From Gigaspora margarita (lineage: Eukaryota; Glomeromycota; Glomeromycetes; Diversisporales; Gigasporaceae): a stretch of 64,000 bases of DNA. Below the pieces are notes generated by a model. The model was not told the origin of the DNA, did not search any database, and worked only from the letters and a program-made list of their open reading frames with translations. A program made the position numbers and the translations under genes. Below, piece by piece: positions 1 through 11,729 of the stretch. Location of the stretch: the NCBI GenBank assembly GCA_009809945.1, contig WTPW01000494.1:313317-377316 (forward strand). Direction: 5' to 3'. How positions within the stretch are numbered: position 1 is the stretch's first letter; each line of letters opens with the position of its first letter.

Positions 1-717
1 TCAAACATCATTGAAATATTTTAAACAATGTGCTCTTGGTACCAGTATGACCCAGATTGCAGATCTACTGATCCAGCTTGGTTTCCCGGGTCTAACATAT
101 TTTCAAAAAATATTTCAAAATATTTCGAATACTGAAATATTTCGAAATATATTGTAAAATATTTTGAAATATATTGCAGTCATCTGCAAATTTTATATAT
201 AGATATTGATTGATATATAACACTTAATTGTTTTATATCGATTATAAAATATCAATATATATTGATTAATTGAATAAAAATTGATATGTATCTAAATCAA
301 TATATTTCATTTTTTATATTAAATCGTTATATATCTATAAATTGATTATAATCAGAATTATTATAAAATGATATATAATGATTAACAGATCTTTAATGAT
401 TATATAATGTTTTGACTATCACCGGGTAAAAAAAAAAAATGCATTTTCGAACGATTTTTACTTCTCCCTCCCTTTTTTTTCTCTCCTCTCCCTTTTTTTT
501 TCTCTGCTCCCTTTTCTTTTCTCCTCTTCCTTTTTTTTTCTCCTCTCCCTTTTTTTTCTCTTCTTTTTTTTTCTCTTGTTTTTTTTAATATTTCGAATAT
601 ATTTGAAATATTTTAGGACTAAGCTGGATCTGTAAATCTGTATCCTGAATCATACCAAGGATGCGTTTAACTAATATTTTCAAAATGTTTCAATTTGTTT
701 TGAAATGTTTCGATGAT
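1..717. repeat. AT-rich foldback element (probable, may extend off the left edge)
   Basis: The left part (about 10-180) and the right part (about 590-717) are related as inverted repeats. Both carry a block with 'gatccagctt' and a 'cttggtaccagtatgac'-like block, and both have runs of the ATTTCGAAATA type. The middle is AT-rich DNA plus a polypyrimidine tract. Outer ends are not clear, and the element may begin before the window. Similar GAAATATTTC wording recurs near 41,660-41,760. Confidence 0.4.
461..587. repeat. Polypyrimidine tract (T/C only)
   Basis: About 125 bases of almost pure C and T on the plus strand, built from CTCTCCC blocks separated by T runs. Such strand-asymmetric tracts can form triplex structures. 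Here it sits in the middle of the foldback element and has no coding neighbour. Confidence 0.8.
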
Positions 718-944
718 CATAGTACAAGGTCAGATTAGATCTTTGTTTATTTTTTTTGTTTATAATTTAGATCTTCTATCACTTTTACATTGTTTTTTCA
801 TTTTTAGTTTGTTTTTTTTGTTACATTTCGTTTCATTTAATATCATTTTTTTTCTTTTATTTATTATATTTTTTAATTTTTTTTTACTTTATTTCTACAA
901 AAAAACACTTTTGGCATGAAATATAGTGACTTTTTGACACTTTG

Positions 945-1275
945 CGCAAGGCAACGCATTGGTGTTGTCCTAGTTGGTGACATCACTAGTGTTGTAGTTG
1001 ATGTCGTCATTGGTGTCGTCATTGGAATTGTCGCTAACTGGTGTAGTTAGTGTTCTTGTGAAATAGCTCTACGTGCCTTTCGGTATTCTTGTAGATGGTA
1101 TTGCATAGATTTTTAGTGTTCTTGTAGGTGGTCCATTTGTTTTTCTTGCATTCGTACGGGGTAGTCTTGCTTGTTTCTCTTGCATTTGTATGGGGTGGTC
1201 TTGCTCATTTGCTTGCATTCGTACGGGGTCATATGGATAATTTTTCTTGTTTCTCTTGCATTTGTATAGATGGTA
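945..1275. repeat. Degenerate minisatellite
   Basis: Two repeat themes lie side by side: 'gttggtgtcgtcattgg'-like units (about 955-1060), then units of 'cttgcattcgtacgggg' type (about 1,140-1,265, at least four). Short open frames on both strands here are by-products of the repeats and show no protein-like character. Confidence 0.6.
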
Positions 1276-1335
1276 TAACACTAACACTTCTGAGAAATAG
1301 TTTTTTTATTTTTTTTACTTACTATTTTTTTAGAA

Positions 1336-1402
1336 AGTAGCGAAAATAAGCGAATATAAGCGAATAGAAGCAAATATGAGCGAATAGAAGCAAATATAAT
1401 GG
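1336..1402. repeat. 12-bp tandem repeat (AGCGAATATAAG type)
   Basis: Five to six imperfect copies of a 12-base unit, alternating 'agcgaatataag' and 'agcaaatatgag'. A single related unit recurs near 1,770. From 1,403 to 1,920 I see only T-rich low-complexity DNA. Confidence 0.65.
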
Positions 1403-1920
1403 AGATTTGGGTTTTTATTTTTTTTTATTCAGTTTGCTTATATTCCATTGTTTTCTTTTTACTTATTTCTTTAATTTTTATTTTTTTATTATTCCAGTAC
1501 ATTGCAAAAAACCTTCAATGATTTCTAAATTATAAGAAACGAACTCTTACTTTAGGAAAATAGAGATTTGGAGCTTTGTTTTTTTTTATTTAGTTTGCTT
1601 ACATTTTTGGTTTTTGTTTGTTTTTCTTTTTTTTTACTTATTTTTTTAATTTTATTTTATTTATTTCTGACTTTTTTCAAAACTTTGCAAGAAAACGATC
1701 TGACTTTTCTGGTATTTTACAAGAACACCAACTCTAACTTCTCTGGCACTTTGCAAGAAGTAGTGAATATGAGCGAATATAATAGTAGATGCAATAAAAT
1801 GCAAAAGTAGTTAAAAATTATTATTATTTTTTTGTTTTTGTTTTTTTGTTATTTTTTTGTGGGGTTTTTTTGGGGTTTCATTTTTTTTTATGATAATATA
1901 AAATAAAAAAAAAAATTGTA

Positions 1921-2799
1921 TGTGGAGACATATCTCCATGGCGACCCTACATATAATAGCCAATCATATTTAGGGTTAGAAAATTTTTATTTGTGTTTTT
2001 GTATTATAAAAGTTAGAAAGTTTGTAGAAAATTTTAATTGGCCAACCCTATAAGAAAATTGGACCGGATCGGCACAGGTTGCATCGAATAGGCATGGGTC
2101 TTTTTGGCACAGGTCATGGTCCATACTTGTACGGGTGCAGTCTGGATTGGTACGGATTCTGTGAACCATATTGGACCGTATGCCCGTACCAAATGGACCG
2201 TAAATGGCTCGGGTTTTGCAGCAGTTTACTAGTCGAATCGGTACGGGATTTGGCACGGGTGAACGTAAATTCACATGCCACCGCGAAAACGATGTGGATT
2301 AACTATTAAACTATAAATTTACATAAGTAATCAATATAAGATGAACAAGATAACTGCATATGAAGTAAAATTTTGTAAAGAATTTTTTTGTTAAGTCACA
2401 CAGGGAAGCTTCATCAGTGAAATCATGAGATATCGCTCTTTTTTTAAAAAAAAATCACTTACTGATCTTTCGCTCTCCACGAAACGAGCCAACACATATC
2501 ACGAGCCAACACATGTGTCACGTACACATATGTACCATCTGAATAGCCATTTCATCAGACGTAATATTACCTGCCACCCTTTGCCGTAATGTCCGTGCCA
2601 TTTTTACCGTGCCATTCCGTGAAATGTTCCTGTACGTACCACATGATCTGTGCCATTTTGAGCATTTCTGATACCAACCCGTACCACTACCTGTACCACT
2701 TTTCTTACAGGGCAATAATAAGCAACATATTATCTAGTTACATGCTTAATTTTGATTGGCTATTCATATAAAGGGTCTCCATGGAGACATGTCTCCATA
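1921..2799. mobile_element. Foldback/MITE with about 50-bp terminal inverted repeats
   Basis: The left end 'tgtggagacatatctccatg' matches the reverse complement of the right end 'tatggagacatgtctccatg'. The match continues through a shared 'AATAGCCAATCA' block, giving roughly 50 bp of good inverted repeat. Weaker inverted similarity reaches further in: 'cctataagaaaattgg' on the left against 'cctgtaagaaaagtgg' on the right. Interior arms are full of GTACGGG/GGCACGG words. The ends are themselves small palindromes (GGAGACATRTCTCC). A TA target duplication is possible but not clean. There is no transposase; the open frames inside are repeat artefacts. Confidence 0.75.
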
Positions 2800-3509
2800 A
2801 AATAACACCCAAATAAAAATATGTAATTTAATATAATATATAATAATAATAAATAAATAATTTTATATTAAATTGTGAAAACTTGCAAATATTGATTAAA
2901 AATATATATTTAATTTAAAATATAATATATAATAATAAATAAAAAAAATAAAATTTTATAATAAATTGCGAAACCTTGTGAAAACATGTAATTATATGAA
3001 TATAATAATTATTAATTGATATCATATTAGATATATATCGATTAACCAGATATATATCGATTACTATCACAAACAATAATAATCAGCAGGAGTGTTGATC
3101 ATTGATATATATCTTACTGGTTAGTAATTGATAAATATCTATATATAAAATTTGCTGATGGTTAGCACAATCTTTCAAAAGATATTGCAGGTTTGCAAAA
3201 TCATTTGAAAGATTTCACTATTATAAATTTGCTGATGTAATTGGTTATTTAAGGGAGTATTATAATTATATATACTGTATATATGTATATATATACAGTT
3301 ATCCCCTCTATAATCATATTTTCAGAATACAAACAGCTGTAATTATAAAATATTGTAACTAACATAAAGGTTACCTCTATATAGTTACAATTTTTTTTTT
3401 TTTAACTTTAGTAACCTAGCGCTAGCTTTATTAATTTAATAAAATATACTAAAAATTATTTTAATACACTATAAACTAAATACTTTGGCTATACTATATG
3501 ACCCGGCAA
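2800..3509. other. AT-rich DNA with a Tc1/pogo-like remnant
   Basis: No gene is visible. At about 3,290-3,400 there are 'cagttatcccctctataatc' and 'ggttacctctatatagttac' blocks, which resemble the ends of the TA-flanked CTCTATAATCAC elements found elsewhere in the window (for example 22,423-22,602 and 60,912-61,825). Complete ends cannot be paired here. Confidence 0.4.
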
Positions 3510-3812
3510 ACTTCAAAAGTGCCCAAGTATGGTTACTGCACTGATGTTTGTCTACCAGGGGTCTGCATAAGTTATTGACCTTATGCTTTTCTGAGGTTAC
3601 GACGAGGCACTCAGTTTCCTTTTTAGTCCAAATTAATCTTTTGACCACTAGCTTGCATATTGCGAGCTTGTGATCTGTATATTAATTGAATTTTCTACTA
3701 AATTGTTAACCTCCCTAATCTTATGTTCTTTTCTTCAAGAATTCCATCTCTATTCTTCAGTGGATTTTGGATCTGTCCTGTTGAACTATTCATGCTTTTC
3801 TTTTCTGCCCAC

Positions 3813-4262
3813 CTAAAACATTTCTTTAAGAGCTTTTCTAACTTTTGTGTTTTCTTCCCATTCAATTACTTTCTCGCATCTTTCTCTCCATACTAGTTGG
3901 TAAAAGCATTCCTGTATACTGAATGCAGTAGCGTTTATTATCTCTGATAGGTGTTTTCTCCTTGTGAAGACCTGTTTTAGTTGATTAAAAATTGATCTGT
4001 CGAAAAGTCCTCTCATATACAGGCATCTTGCCTTGATCTTTTCTTTGTGCGAAGTTCCAAAGAGCAGCTTCTTGAGATCTTGGATTCTACAGACTTGTCG
4101 AAGTTTGTCTTCTGCAATCATCCAAATTAATTTAACCATGAAGTTTTCAATCTCTTTCCAAGTTTTTTCCAGTTTCTTACAAGATGAAAGGTGATTTAGG
4201 TTCTCCTTTTCCTCATCTTCACACATTATACAGTTCCCAGAACCCACAATTTTGGGATTCAC
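3813..4262 (-). pseudogene. LINE C-terminal zinc-finger region
   Basis: An open stretch of 149 codons near the 3' end of the LINE. It begins with a zinc-finger pattern: C-x2-C (CIMCEDEE), then H-x4-C (HLSSCKKL), followed by a charged helical tail. Such a motif after RNase H is known in plant and fungal LINEs (zf-RVT type) and is thought to help bind the RNA template. The second LINE in this window shows the matching motif (ICAICQLEPETLEHFARC, 15,296-15,351), which supports the call. This copy lies in a broken element and is not expected to be made. Confidence 0.75.
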
Positions 4263-4630
4263 ATGTTTAGATTCTCTAAGGTCAGAAGCATATGGAAGAG
4301 GCCTTTGGCATATCTCACTAACACGCTACTTTGTTCACTCATTTTGCACCTGACTCCACGCATTTCTTTGAACCTCTCCCAGCATTTTGTCCATAAAAGG
4401 TTCGAGTCATTTAGTTCGATTTCTTTAATATCATTTTTAACTGAAGTGAACCATTTTCCTTCCGTGTATCTACGTTTGAGCTGCCATAAAAATTTTCAAG
4501 GGGGGCTTTCGATCTGGGTTCCTTTCTAGAGGAGGTTTGATTTCCATCTTGTGTTTGGACACTTTGCCCAGATCCAAACTTCATCGAGCAGTGCTGCCTC
4601 TTTAGCTAATTTTTCTACGTATTCGTTTTA

Positions 4631-5548
4631 TCAGTCTCCTTTGTGTGCTTTAACTTTGACTAGTTCTACCTGAATGCTTTTATATTGTATTGTTTTGTAA
4701 ATTATATCTAAGATCGAACAGTTTTTCATTTTAAGCATCTGTTGGAATGAACTTTGCTCTAACACTTTCCTAATACTACTAATAGCGATGGCACTATCCG
4801 TGTTAATTTGCACATGAGCATCCCTTCTTGTTACCAAAAGTGCACAGAGAATCGCAACCAACTCAGGCCTCATTGAAGATGGCCAGTCAACTACTCTAAC
4901 TTTCCCTTCTATAATAACTGAATTATTACTCTCATCTATTAGAACCCAGGCAGCTCCCATCTTATCTATTCCACCTTCTGTTATTTATGACCATGAACCG
5001 TCTGTAAAAATTTTATAATCTCTCCTATTTTCCCTTATATTTTTAGTTACCATACTAGACAACATATTTTTAGTTTCTTTTTCCAAGTTTATACTATTTA
5101 TTAATTCTATTTTCATTTCAGCTATCTCTATTGAATCTAATAACTTGTGTTCTGAGAGCGACTTAACAAATTTTCTTCGCAATAGTAAGTCTAGTACATA
5201 TGGTAAGATCCAGTTCTCTATGTTTTTTGTGATATTACGAATGCATTCTTTTACACTATCTACCTTGATTTCAGTTACACAATTGTTTTTCTTTCCTCTC
5301 TGATTTAGTGCACAATGCCTACACCTTACTGCAAAGTACTCGCCATTATTTACTTTCCTTTCTACCCAGTGCTCCACTGACAGTTTTCTCTCTTTTTTCT
5401 TTTCAATTCGTCCTAGCATCAAGGATTTACTCTTTTGGTCTTCAAAGATTATCCAATCCTTGTTACGTTTATCTTTTTTGTGCTTGAATAAAGGTGGGCG
5501 CACTGTTTGTTGAATTTTTTTGTCCAACCAAAATTCATCTTTGACCAA
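4631..5548 (-). pseudogene. LINE RNase H domain and preceding linker
   Basis: Two adjacent frames together cover the region after the RT. The first (4,985-5,548) ends in FTDGSWS, which holds the first catalytic Asp of RNase H. The second (4,631-4,960) continues with a GAAWVLID strand, the Glu in RPELVAIL and the Asp in NTDSAIAI, so three of the catalytic acids can be seen. The domain would remove RNA from the RNA/DNA hybrid during target-primed reverse transcription. A stop and frame change at about 4,961-4,984 splits it. Confidence 0.8.
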
Positions 5549-5820
5549 TCTTGAGGTGTTATTTACTAATATCTGTCTTTCTATTTCAGCAAACCACCTG
5601 GCTTTCTTCTCTATTACACTTTCTGACTGTGCTTTTTTAAGTTGTTGTCACATAATTAGTTTACTGTTGTTATTATAAAGCAATTGGTCCAAGTAGAAAA
5701 TTTCTAAATTCCTTTGGTGATTGTAGCTTTTAGCTGATGCCTGCTGGTCCAGAATCTCTTGTATGGAGATCCATCTGAAAACCTCATTATCACATACTGT
5801 ACTTGATTTGAATATGATAT

Positions 5821-7197
5821 TTACACCTTTACCTTTTTTATAATATTGCAGGCTAAGTTTCCTCTCCAGACTTTGGTATGATTATCTAGAGGATCAGTTA
5901 CCCTAATATCTCTTGTAAGGCCTGCATATATTGAACCGTTTCGGATGCTTAATTTGGTTAGCTCCTCAACCAAGCCCATACTATTAAGCCTTTTGAACAG
6001 ATTTGTCATCTGCTTTGCAAAAAGAGCACCTGCTAAAGTCTTGCAGTTGAAAGTACCACCATGTATAAGCAAACCATTTGGTGCTGTTTGTGCGATCCCC
6101 AACTTCCTTTTAAATAATCTCAGAATTGGCTGATACAAATCTTCTAATTCCTTTTCTGAAAAATTTGTGGCCTGGAGTATGTACTCTAATTTTGGGATCA
6201 GCACCTGATTATTTATATAAACCAGCTGACTAACTGTTATTTTCTTTTTTTCCAATGTATGCGCAAAGAGACCGATTACTTTCCTAATCTTCTTTTTAAT
6301 AATTGGAAGTTCTTTCTTTGTGTGCAGGTAAACTCCCAAGAATTTAATTTCAGACATATTCTCTTCTGCCTTTACTATGGCATCACCAAACTTGACATTT
6401 CTATCCTCCTTAGTCTTTAGTGAATTTAAGACTGCTAACTTTGACTTCTTTTCATTAATTTCAATATCATTTATTCTAAAAAACTGGTTTGATATCTCGA
6501 TTATTTTTTCTAACTCATTTTTGGATCGAGCAATCCATATTGTGTCATCAGCATATGCCAAAACAGACACTCTAATGTCCTTTTCTCTATCTATATTAGG
6601 CCACATGAATTTTGTGACTTTTGCTACATATCCTACTGAGAGGTTATTTTGAATTCGCCAGAGCAGAGAGTCATAAAATATTCTCCAAATAAGTGGTGAC
6701 AAAACTTCACCTTGTTTGATTCCGTCTACTGCTACAAAGTCCTTCATCAGACCAAAGTGCGTTATTACTTTCACTTTTCTATTTTCAAAAATATTTATAA
6801 TGAATCTAATAATAGTTGACAGAACTTTGATCCTCTCCAAAGATAACTTTAACATAATCAAGCTGACTGAATCAAACGCCTTTTTCATGTCCTGGAAGAG
6901 CAGCCAAAGCTCTTGCTTTTTACTTGCTGCCTCCTCTATCAACATGTTTAATAAATAAACTAGCTCTTCCGTCGTGTTTCCTGGGAGACCTGTGAAGTTC
7001 ATATCTCATAAAATGTCCTTTTCCTTAAGAATTTTCTCCAATCTCCTGTTCAGAACTCTAGTTATACATTTTTTGAAAGTTTCCAAGAGCGCGATTGGCC
7101 TGGTTTTACTTAGATCATAATTCCATGAACCCTTTTGGGTATAGCATAAATTTGGGATATTTTCTATTTGTCTGGTACTGTGCCGCTTCTTAAACAC
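5821..7197 (-). pseudogene. LINE reverse transcriptase
   Basis: The 393-codon frame at 5,821-7,002 is the longest intact piece of the element. It carries QDMKKAFDSV (first catalytic Asp, motif A), GIKQGEVLSPLIW (motif B region) and AYADDTIW (catalytic YADD, motif C), then the thumb region. The upstream frame 7,006-7,197 holds the N-terminal RPIALLETFKK motif typical of LINE RTs. A stop at about 7,003 separates them. The core residues survive, but the protein could not be made whole. Plus-strand frames over this interval are shadows. Confidence 0.9.
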
Positions 7198-8089
7198 AGC
7201 TATGCTAGATTTTTGAAAATTACTTGTACATTGTAATTTGCTTGCCTAATCAAAGGATAAACTATACCCGATACCCCAGGAGCTGTATTGTTCTTTGTTT
7301 CGTTTAGCGTTAACTGCTATTCACTAATGCTTAATGGTTCTGTGAGGTCCTTATACCAACTTTCTTTTATTCGCTCAATTGGTTGGTATACCCTTCTCCA
7401 CTTCTCATTCATCTGGTTTAACTTTGGTGATCTGCTCCTATACTGGTTTTGAAAAAAAAAGAGCAGTTTCTCTCAAAATCTCTCCTTCTTCCATAATCAG
7501 TTTTTCCTCACTATTCTCTGTACAGAGCAGTCTATCTATGCATACTTTGCTACACAACCTGTCGAGTATACTATTTAGCATTATTTTTTGTTCCTTATCT
7601 ATTCTTTCATTTCATTTCCGTATGAAACTCCCTAATCTCCTTATTTGTGATTTTACAGTTTTCCTCTACTATCTTGTTTTTTAGTATCTTCTACCAAATT
7701 AGCGCTTCATCAATCCAATTTTCCACTGTATTACTCTGGACTGAACTAATCTGAGTTTCCACTAACTGATTTATTTGATTAATTAATTTATTCCATTTCC
7801 TCCAATTTGCTACTGATCTGCTATCTCGATTTTTCCTAATTGCGCTAATTAAGATACTAAGTAATTTGATTGCCTTCAAATCTTTACATTCTTTCGGTCT
7901 TGGGTTCTGCTTTTCTACTTCATTTTTAATGACCTTAGAAGGCAATACCTTTTTTCCTACTTTGATTATTGCATCTTCTATTACTTCCTATATCCGATTT
8001 AGCTCCTCCACTTTACTATACTACATTATTACCTCTTCACTTATTTCTTCCTTGCACGATTCTTTTGGGATCCTCGCTTTAATGTTACT
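7198..8089 (-). pseudogene. LINE linker between endonuclease and RT
   Basis: Decayed coding sequence joining the endonuclease to the RT. One readable piece (7,691-7,945) is a basic, helical stretch (MPSKVIKNEVEKQN...). Several stops and frameshifts interrupt it. There is no recognisable domain; the call rests on position within the LINE. Confidence 0.55.
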
Positions 8090-9740
8090 CTATAGAAGAT
8101 TTTGGTAATCCTTCCAGTTCTCTTTGAATACTTGGTCTAGGCACCATTTAGTTCTATTTGATTTTTTGTCTGCTTTCGAGAACTGTCTGAGTGTACTTGC
8201 TGCTGAATTAGGTTCTTTTTGTTTTCTAAGAACTACCAGAGCTAAATCGTGATCACTTCCTGCAATAGAATCCATTTTTTCTATACTTGCTGCAATGCAC
8301 ATTCTCCTTACTTTCATATCTAGCCATATCTGGTCTATTCTGGTAAAAGTATGCCCATTGTTCCATGTATATTCTTTTTTCCCAGGTTTAACTTTCTAAA
8401 AATGTCTTTAAAATCCCTTTCTCTGAGCCAGTAGAAGAGTTCGATGTTCTTTGTCAATTTGGCACTAGGCCATCTATCAATGTTAGGATCTACTATATGG
8501 TTAAGGTCTCCCAGTACTATCCCTTAAATTGTAACACAGGCAAATTTGCCTGCGTATTTTAAAAATTTTAATAAAATTTTAAATATTGATTTTAGCTATA
8601 TCTTTTCTAAGTAAAAAATATTCTTTGAGTTTTGTTTTAATAACTTTGTTATGAAAATTTTTTTAAAATTATTAGAAAACTTTAGTATAATCAAAGTTTA
8701 AAGTTCTTGTATTAGCATTTTTACTATTAAAATTTTTCTTTAGGTTTTCTTAAATTTTATATGTTCCCGTCTATAAAAAAAATTTTTACTTCTAATACAA
8801 GCCTTAATTTTTACAAATAAATCATTAAAGTTGCAATAATAAAAGTTATCATCCTTTATATAAACTACAATATTGTCTTAAGAACTATAGCTTTAAAACT
8901 AAAACTCAACAAGATTATAGAAAAATTGTGATAAATTTTTTAAAAATTTTTTTTCGTAAAGTTATCTATTTTTAGCTTATATATAACATAAATTTTTTTC
9001 TTACAATATTAAAACTAATTTTGCAAAAAAGTAATCTTTATTTTTAAATATAATTGTACAAAGTTTTATTTAATTATCTTGGTATTTAAAAAAAGTAAAT
9101 CAGAACAAAAAAAGTGCAAACACGCATGCAAATTTGCCTTTGTTTTACTACAATCTAAGGGATAATGTGAAAAGCGTTGCTATTTTTTAAATTCTATCCT
9201 GATAATAATTTTAACTGCGTCTTTTTCAACTTGGGGAATATATGTATTTATGATCATTAAACTGCATTTTTTGAAATATAAATATACCACTAGCAAGTAC
9301 TCATTAATATGTTCAATTTTGCCAACATGTTTTTCTATATTTGATCTAATTAGGAAGCCCATTCCTGAACCTTTGTTCTTCTTTTCTGCTGATCCAGACC
9401 AAAAGCCTTTATAAGTTGATATATTTTTAAATATACCTCTGGCTTCCCGTTTGCTGACATTTGTTTTTGAGATTCCAATTATGTCCACTTTCTCTACCAA
9501 AGCCCAATTTGCTAAAATTTCTATTTTATGCTTATGCATTTTTAATCCATTAATGTTATGTGTTGCAACTCTTAAAAACCCTTCTTTCCTATTATCCAAA
9601 CTTGAGTCCCTTGTATTTTCCCTAAACCCCACATTTATCCCCTTTTCCAAATTTTGCTCTATGGACCTGATACTTATTTGGGCTATAGCTTCCTTTCCCT
9701 GGGAAACTGGCCCTTCCATATTTGCAACTAGTGCGCCCAT
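8090..9740 (-). pseudogene. LINE APE-type endonuclease, split by a MITE
   Basis: The N-terminal half (9,180-9,740) shows VATHNINGLK, the start of the exonuclease-endonuclease-phosphatase fold, and IIGISKTNVS. In related LINEs the latter position is usually a catalytic Glu (E-T-N/H); here it reads Lys. The C-terminal half (8,090-8,519) has LGDLNHIVDPN just beyond the insertion, and SDHDLALV with the catalytic Asp/His pair near the end. The halves are separated by the TA-flanked element at 8,520-9,162. Taking that out with one TA brings LGDLN back into a frame running up to the insertion point; a separate one-base slip lies upstream near 9,180. Confidence 0.85.
8520..9162. mobile_element. TA-flanked MITE inserted in the LINE endonuclease
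   Basis: It begins 'tcccttaaattgtaacac' and its right end, reverse-complemented, begins 'tcccttagattgtagtaa'. Just inside, both ends carry GGCAAATTTGC (left 'aggcaaatttgcctgcgt', right 'aggcaaatttgcatgcgtg'). A TA lies on both sides (8,518-8,519 and 9,163-9,164), the duplication expected for Tc1/mariner-like transposition. The interior is AT-rich with no coding potential. Coding sequence of the host LINE resumes across the site, which fixes the boundaries. Confidence 0.85.
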
Positions 9741-10026
9741 TAGGAGTGGTCTGAAGCTTCTGCCTCAGAATATCTTTTTTGATTCTTGTCAGTCTTTCTA
9801 AGATTTCCTTTAACATATCTGTGTTCAGTTTCACTTCAGTTGCGTACTGCCTTGCACCTGATTCTTTCTGGTGTGGTACTGTGCTTGAGCTGGCCTTTAC
9901 CTCTAAGTATTGATTTTCTTTATTGTATATCTGATTGATATTGCTCTTATCCTTTAACATTTTATTAACTCTAGCCCGTTTTAAGCTATCGTCTTTTCCG
10001 TTATCATATCTTGACAGGCTTCTTTC

Positions 10027-11194
10027 TCATTTAACTTTCTCTTTTAACGAATGGTCATGTGGTAAATTGCTGTTGGACCATTCCATTTTGCTGTTATAGT
10101 AGTAGACGGAGCTTCTTAGAGCTCTGTTCTTGTCAACTTGTGATTCAAAGTAAACTGTTGCTAAGCCTCTTTGGTTATGGTTTCTATTTGACGAAATGTA
10201 TACTGATTTTGCTTTTATGAACCTTAGTTGTCTAAGTAATACCACCTCGATTGCAGTTGAGGGACCTTTTTGATAATTGCTTTAAATCTCCCTCTAATTG
10301 CTAAGGTTTCAAAATCAAATTTTCTAGGAGTCACATGAGATAATTTCCCTGCCTCCAAATGAACTACCCAAATATTTTCGATATTGTTCTTTCTTTCCTC
10401 ATTTCACAATTCTAATTCAACTAAAAGAGCCTTGTTCCTACCGAACAATCTACTTTCTCTAAATAATGCTTTACCAAAATAACTTAGTCTTCTTTTAATT
10501 TGGGCTGCTCTTGTGTTTAGCGGAATGTCCCATAGGGTTAATACTAATTTAGGTTTCTTGTTATATTCGTTGAGCCATTGGTTTTTATATAAGGATTTTG
10601 ATTAACCTGTTGGTTGTTGTTTAATGGTATTTCCTTGTGCGTTGTACTGGTTATGTATTCTACTTCCTGAAGTTTTTTGTCCTCTGAGATATCTTTTTCT
10701 GTTAATATCAATTCATCAGAGTGTTTGCCTTTAATGTCCACTAAGCACCTTCTTTTCTCTTCTAGTTGTGGTTCTTCCTTGGTTCTTATCCGTTTTTCAT
10801 TGAGTGTAAATGAAGTAAAATCATCTTTCTTTATATGCACTTTCTTTTCTTCAATACCGTAATCTGTAATACCGCACTCTGCTAATAGCAGCATCTTCTT
10901 ATCCAATTTTGTATCACTGTTAGGTAATATATTTTCTTTATCCTAGGACTCATCAAAAAATTTGTTTTCTTCTGACGTAACTTCTTGCTTATGCACTTTT
11001 TTTGATTTGATCCAATTATGAAACTCTAGCAGTTTTCTTATTAAACATACGACTCCTTGTTCTTTTTCAAGGCCTAACCATCTAGCTATTTTTATATCTT
11101 TGGATAGCATTTCCTTTTCTATATCTCTGCATAATGCCTGTGCGTCTATTTGTTCTTTCTTGCATAAATGCTTGTATTTCATAAATCTCTCCAT
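10027..11194 (-). pseudogene. LINE ORF1 with RRM-like folds
   Basis: The N-terminal frame (10,943-11,194, Met start) is a charged helical segment, followed by a Lys/Glu-rich stretch (10,544-10,906). Next comes LTLWDIPLNTRAAQIKRRL ... LFGRNKALLVELEL (about 10,400-10,540), which reads like an RRM with RNP2- and RNP1-like strands. A second partial fold follows: LRQLRFIKAKSVYIS ... RGLATVYFESQVDK (10,027-10,245). ORF1 proteins of LINEs bind the element RNA. At least three stops or frameshifts break the reading. The segment 9,622-9,960 is the acidic/basic junction to the endonuclease. Confidence 0.65.
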
Positions 11195-11200
11195 TGATAA

Positions 11201-11729
11201 TGTGTTATTATTTAGTTTAATGTTGATTGATTATCTTACTAATTCTATGAAATTCTTACAATCAGTGTTTTGTTTGTCGATTGTCTACTAGTTATTGTTT
11301 CACCTAAATAGGTTTATTGAATTCCTTATTTGTGTTGTTGATTACTAATTGTTGTTGTGCTTTGTTTACTTGTTGTTACATGTTTGTATAACCTGTGATG
11401 ATCTATGTTACAGGGTCAAGCTTGATCCCCAAAAGTTAGCCATTTCAACGAAAATTTTTTCTTTTCTTCTCAAGTGTTGCGATATTTGCTAAATAGCAAA
11501 TAATGGTATTAATAAACTAAGGATTATTTTTAGTTTGGGTTGTTGTTTCCTAGTAGCCTAAAGCCTGTTTGCTATCAACTATGTTGTCAAAACGTTGTAT
11601 TTTGTTTCTTTCCAAAAATGGATTGAGGATCAGTGGAGAGAGTGAATAATTTTCTCTATATAGTTACAATTATATTACAAAATATGAAAGTGACTATATA
11701 TAGGTTTTTATTTAAGAGTAAATCTATTT
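11201..11729. other. Non-coding stretch upstream of the LINE
   Basis: It may include the LINE 5' untranslated region, but nothing fixes the limit. At 11,640-11,710 there is 'ctctatatagttacaat' and 'gtgactatatatagg', similar to the Tc1/pogo-like ends seen elsewhere. No gene is visible. Confidence 0.35.

Larger units (their letters stand above)
3510..11200 (-). mobile_element. Decayed full-length-like LINE (non-LTR retrotransposon)
   Basis: Read on the minus strand the order is ORF1 with RRM-like folds, APE-type endonuclease, reverse transcriptase, RNase H, then a CCHC-like zinc finger. That is the layout of a two-ORF LINE with an RNase H domain. Frames are broken many times, so the copy is dead. 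Both ends are approximate: the 3' limit is taken near 3,510 after the last coding trace, and the 5' limit near the first ORF1 methionine at 11,194. I did not find a target-site duplication. A shorter relative lies on the plus strand at 13,639-16,163. Confidence 0.85.

Noticed and set aside
713..1810. Phe/Leu-rich frames as membrane proteins
   Set aside because: They are translations of poly-T stretches; composition alone makes them look hydrophobic.
1987..2715. Short open frames in the 1,921-2,799 element as genes
   Set aside because: They translate the GTACGG-type repeats on both strands; no domain or start context.
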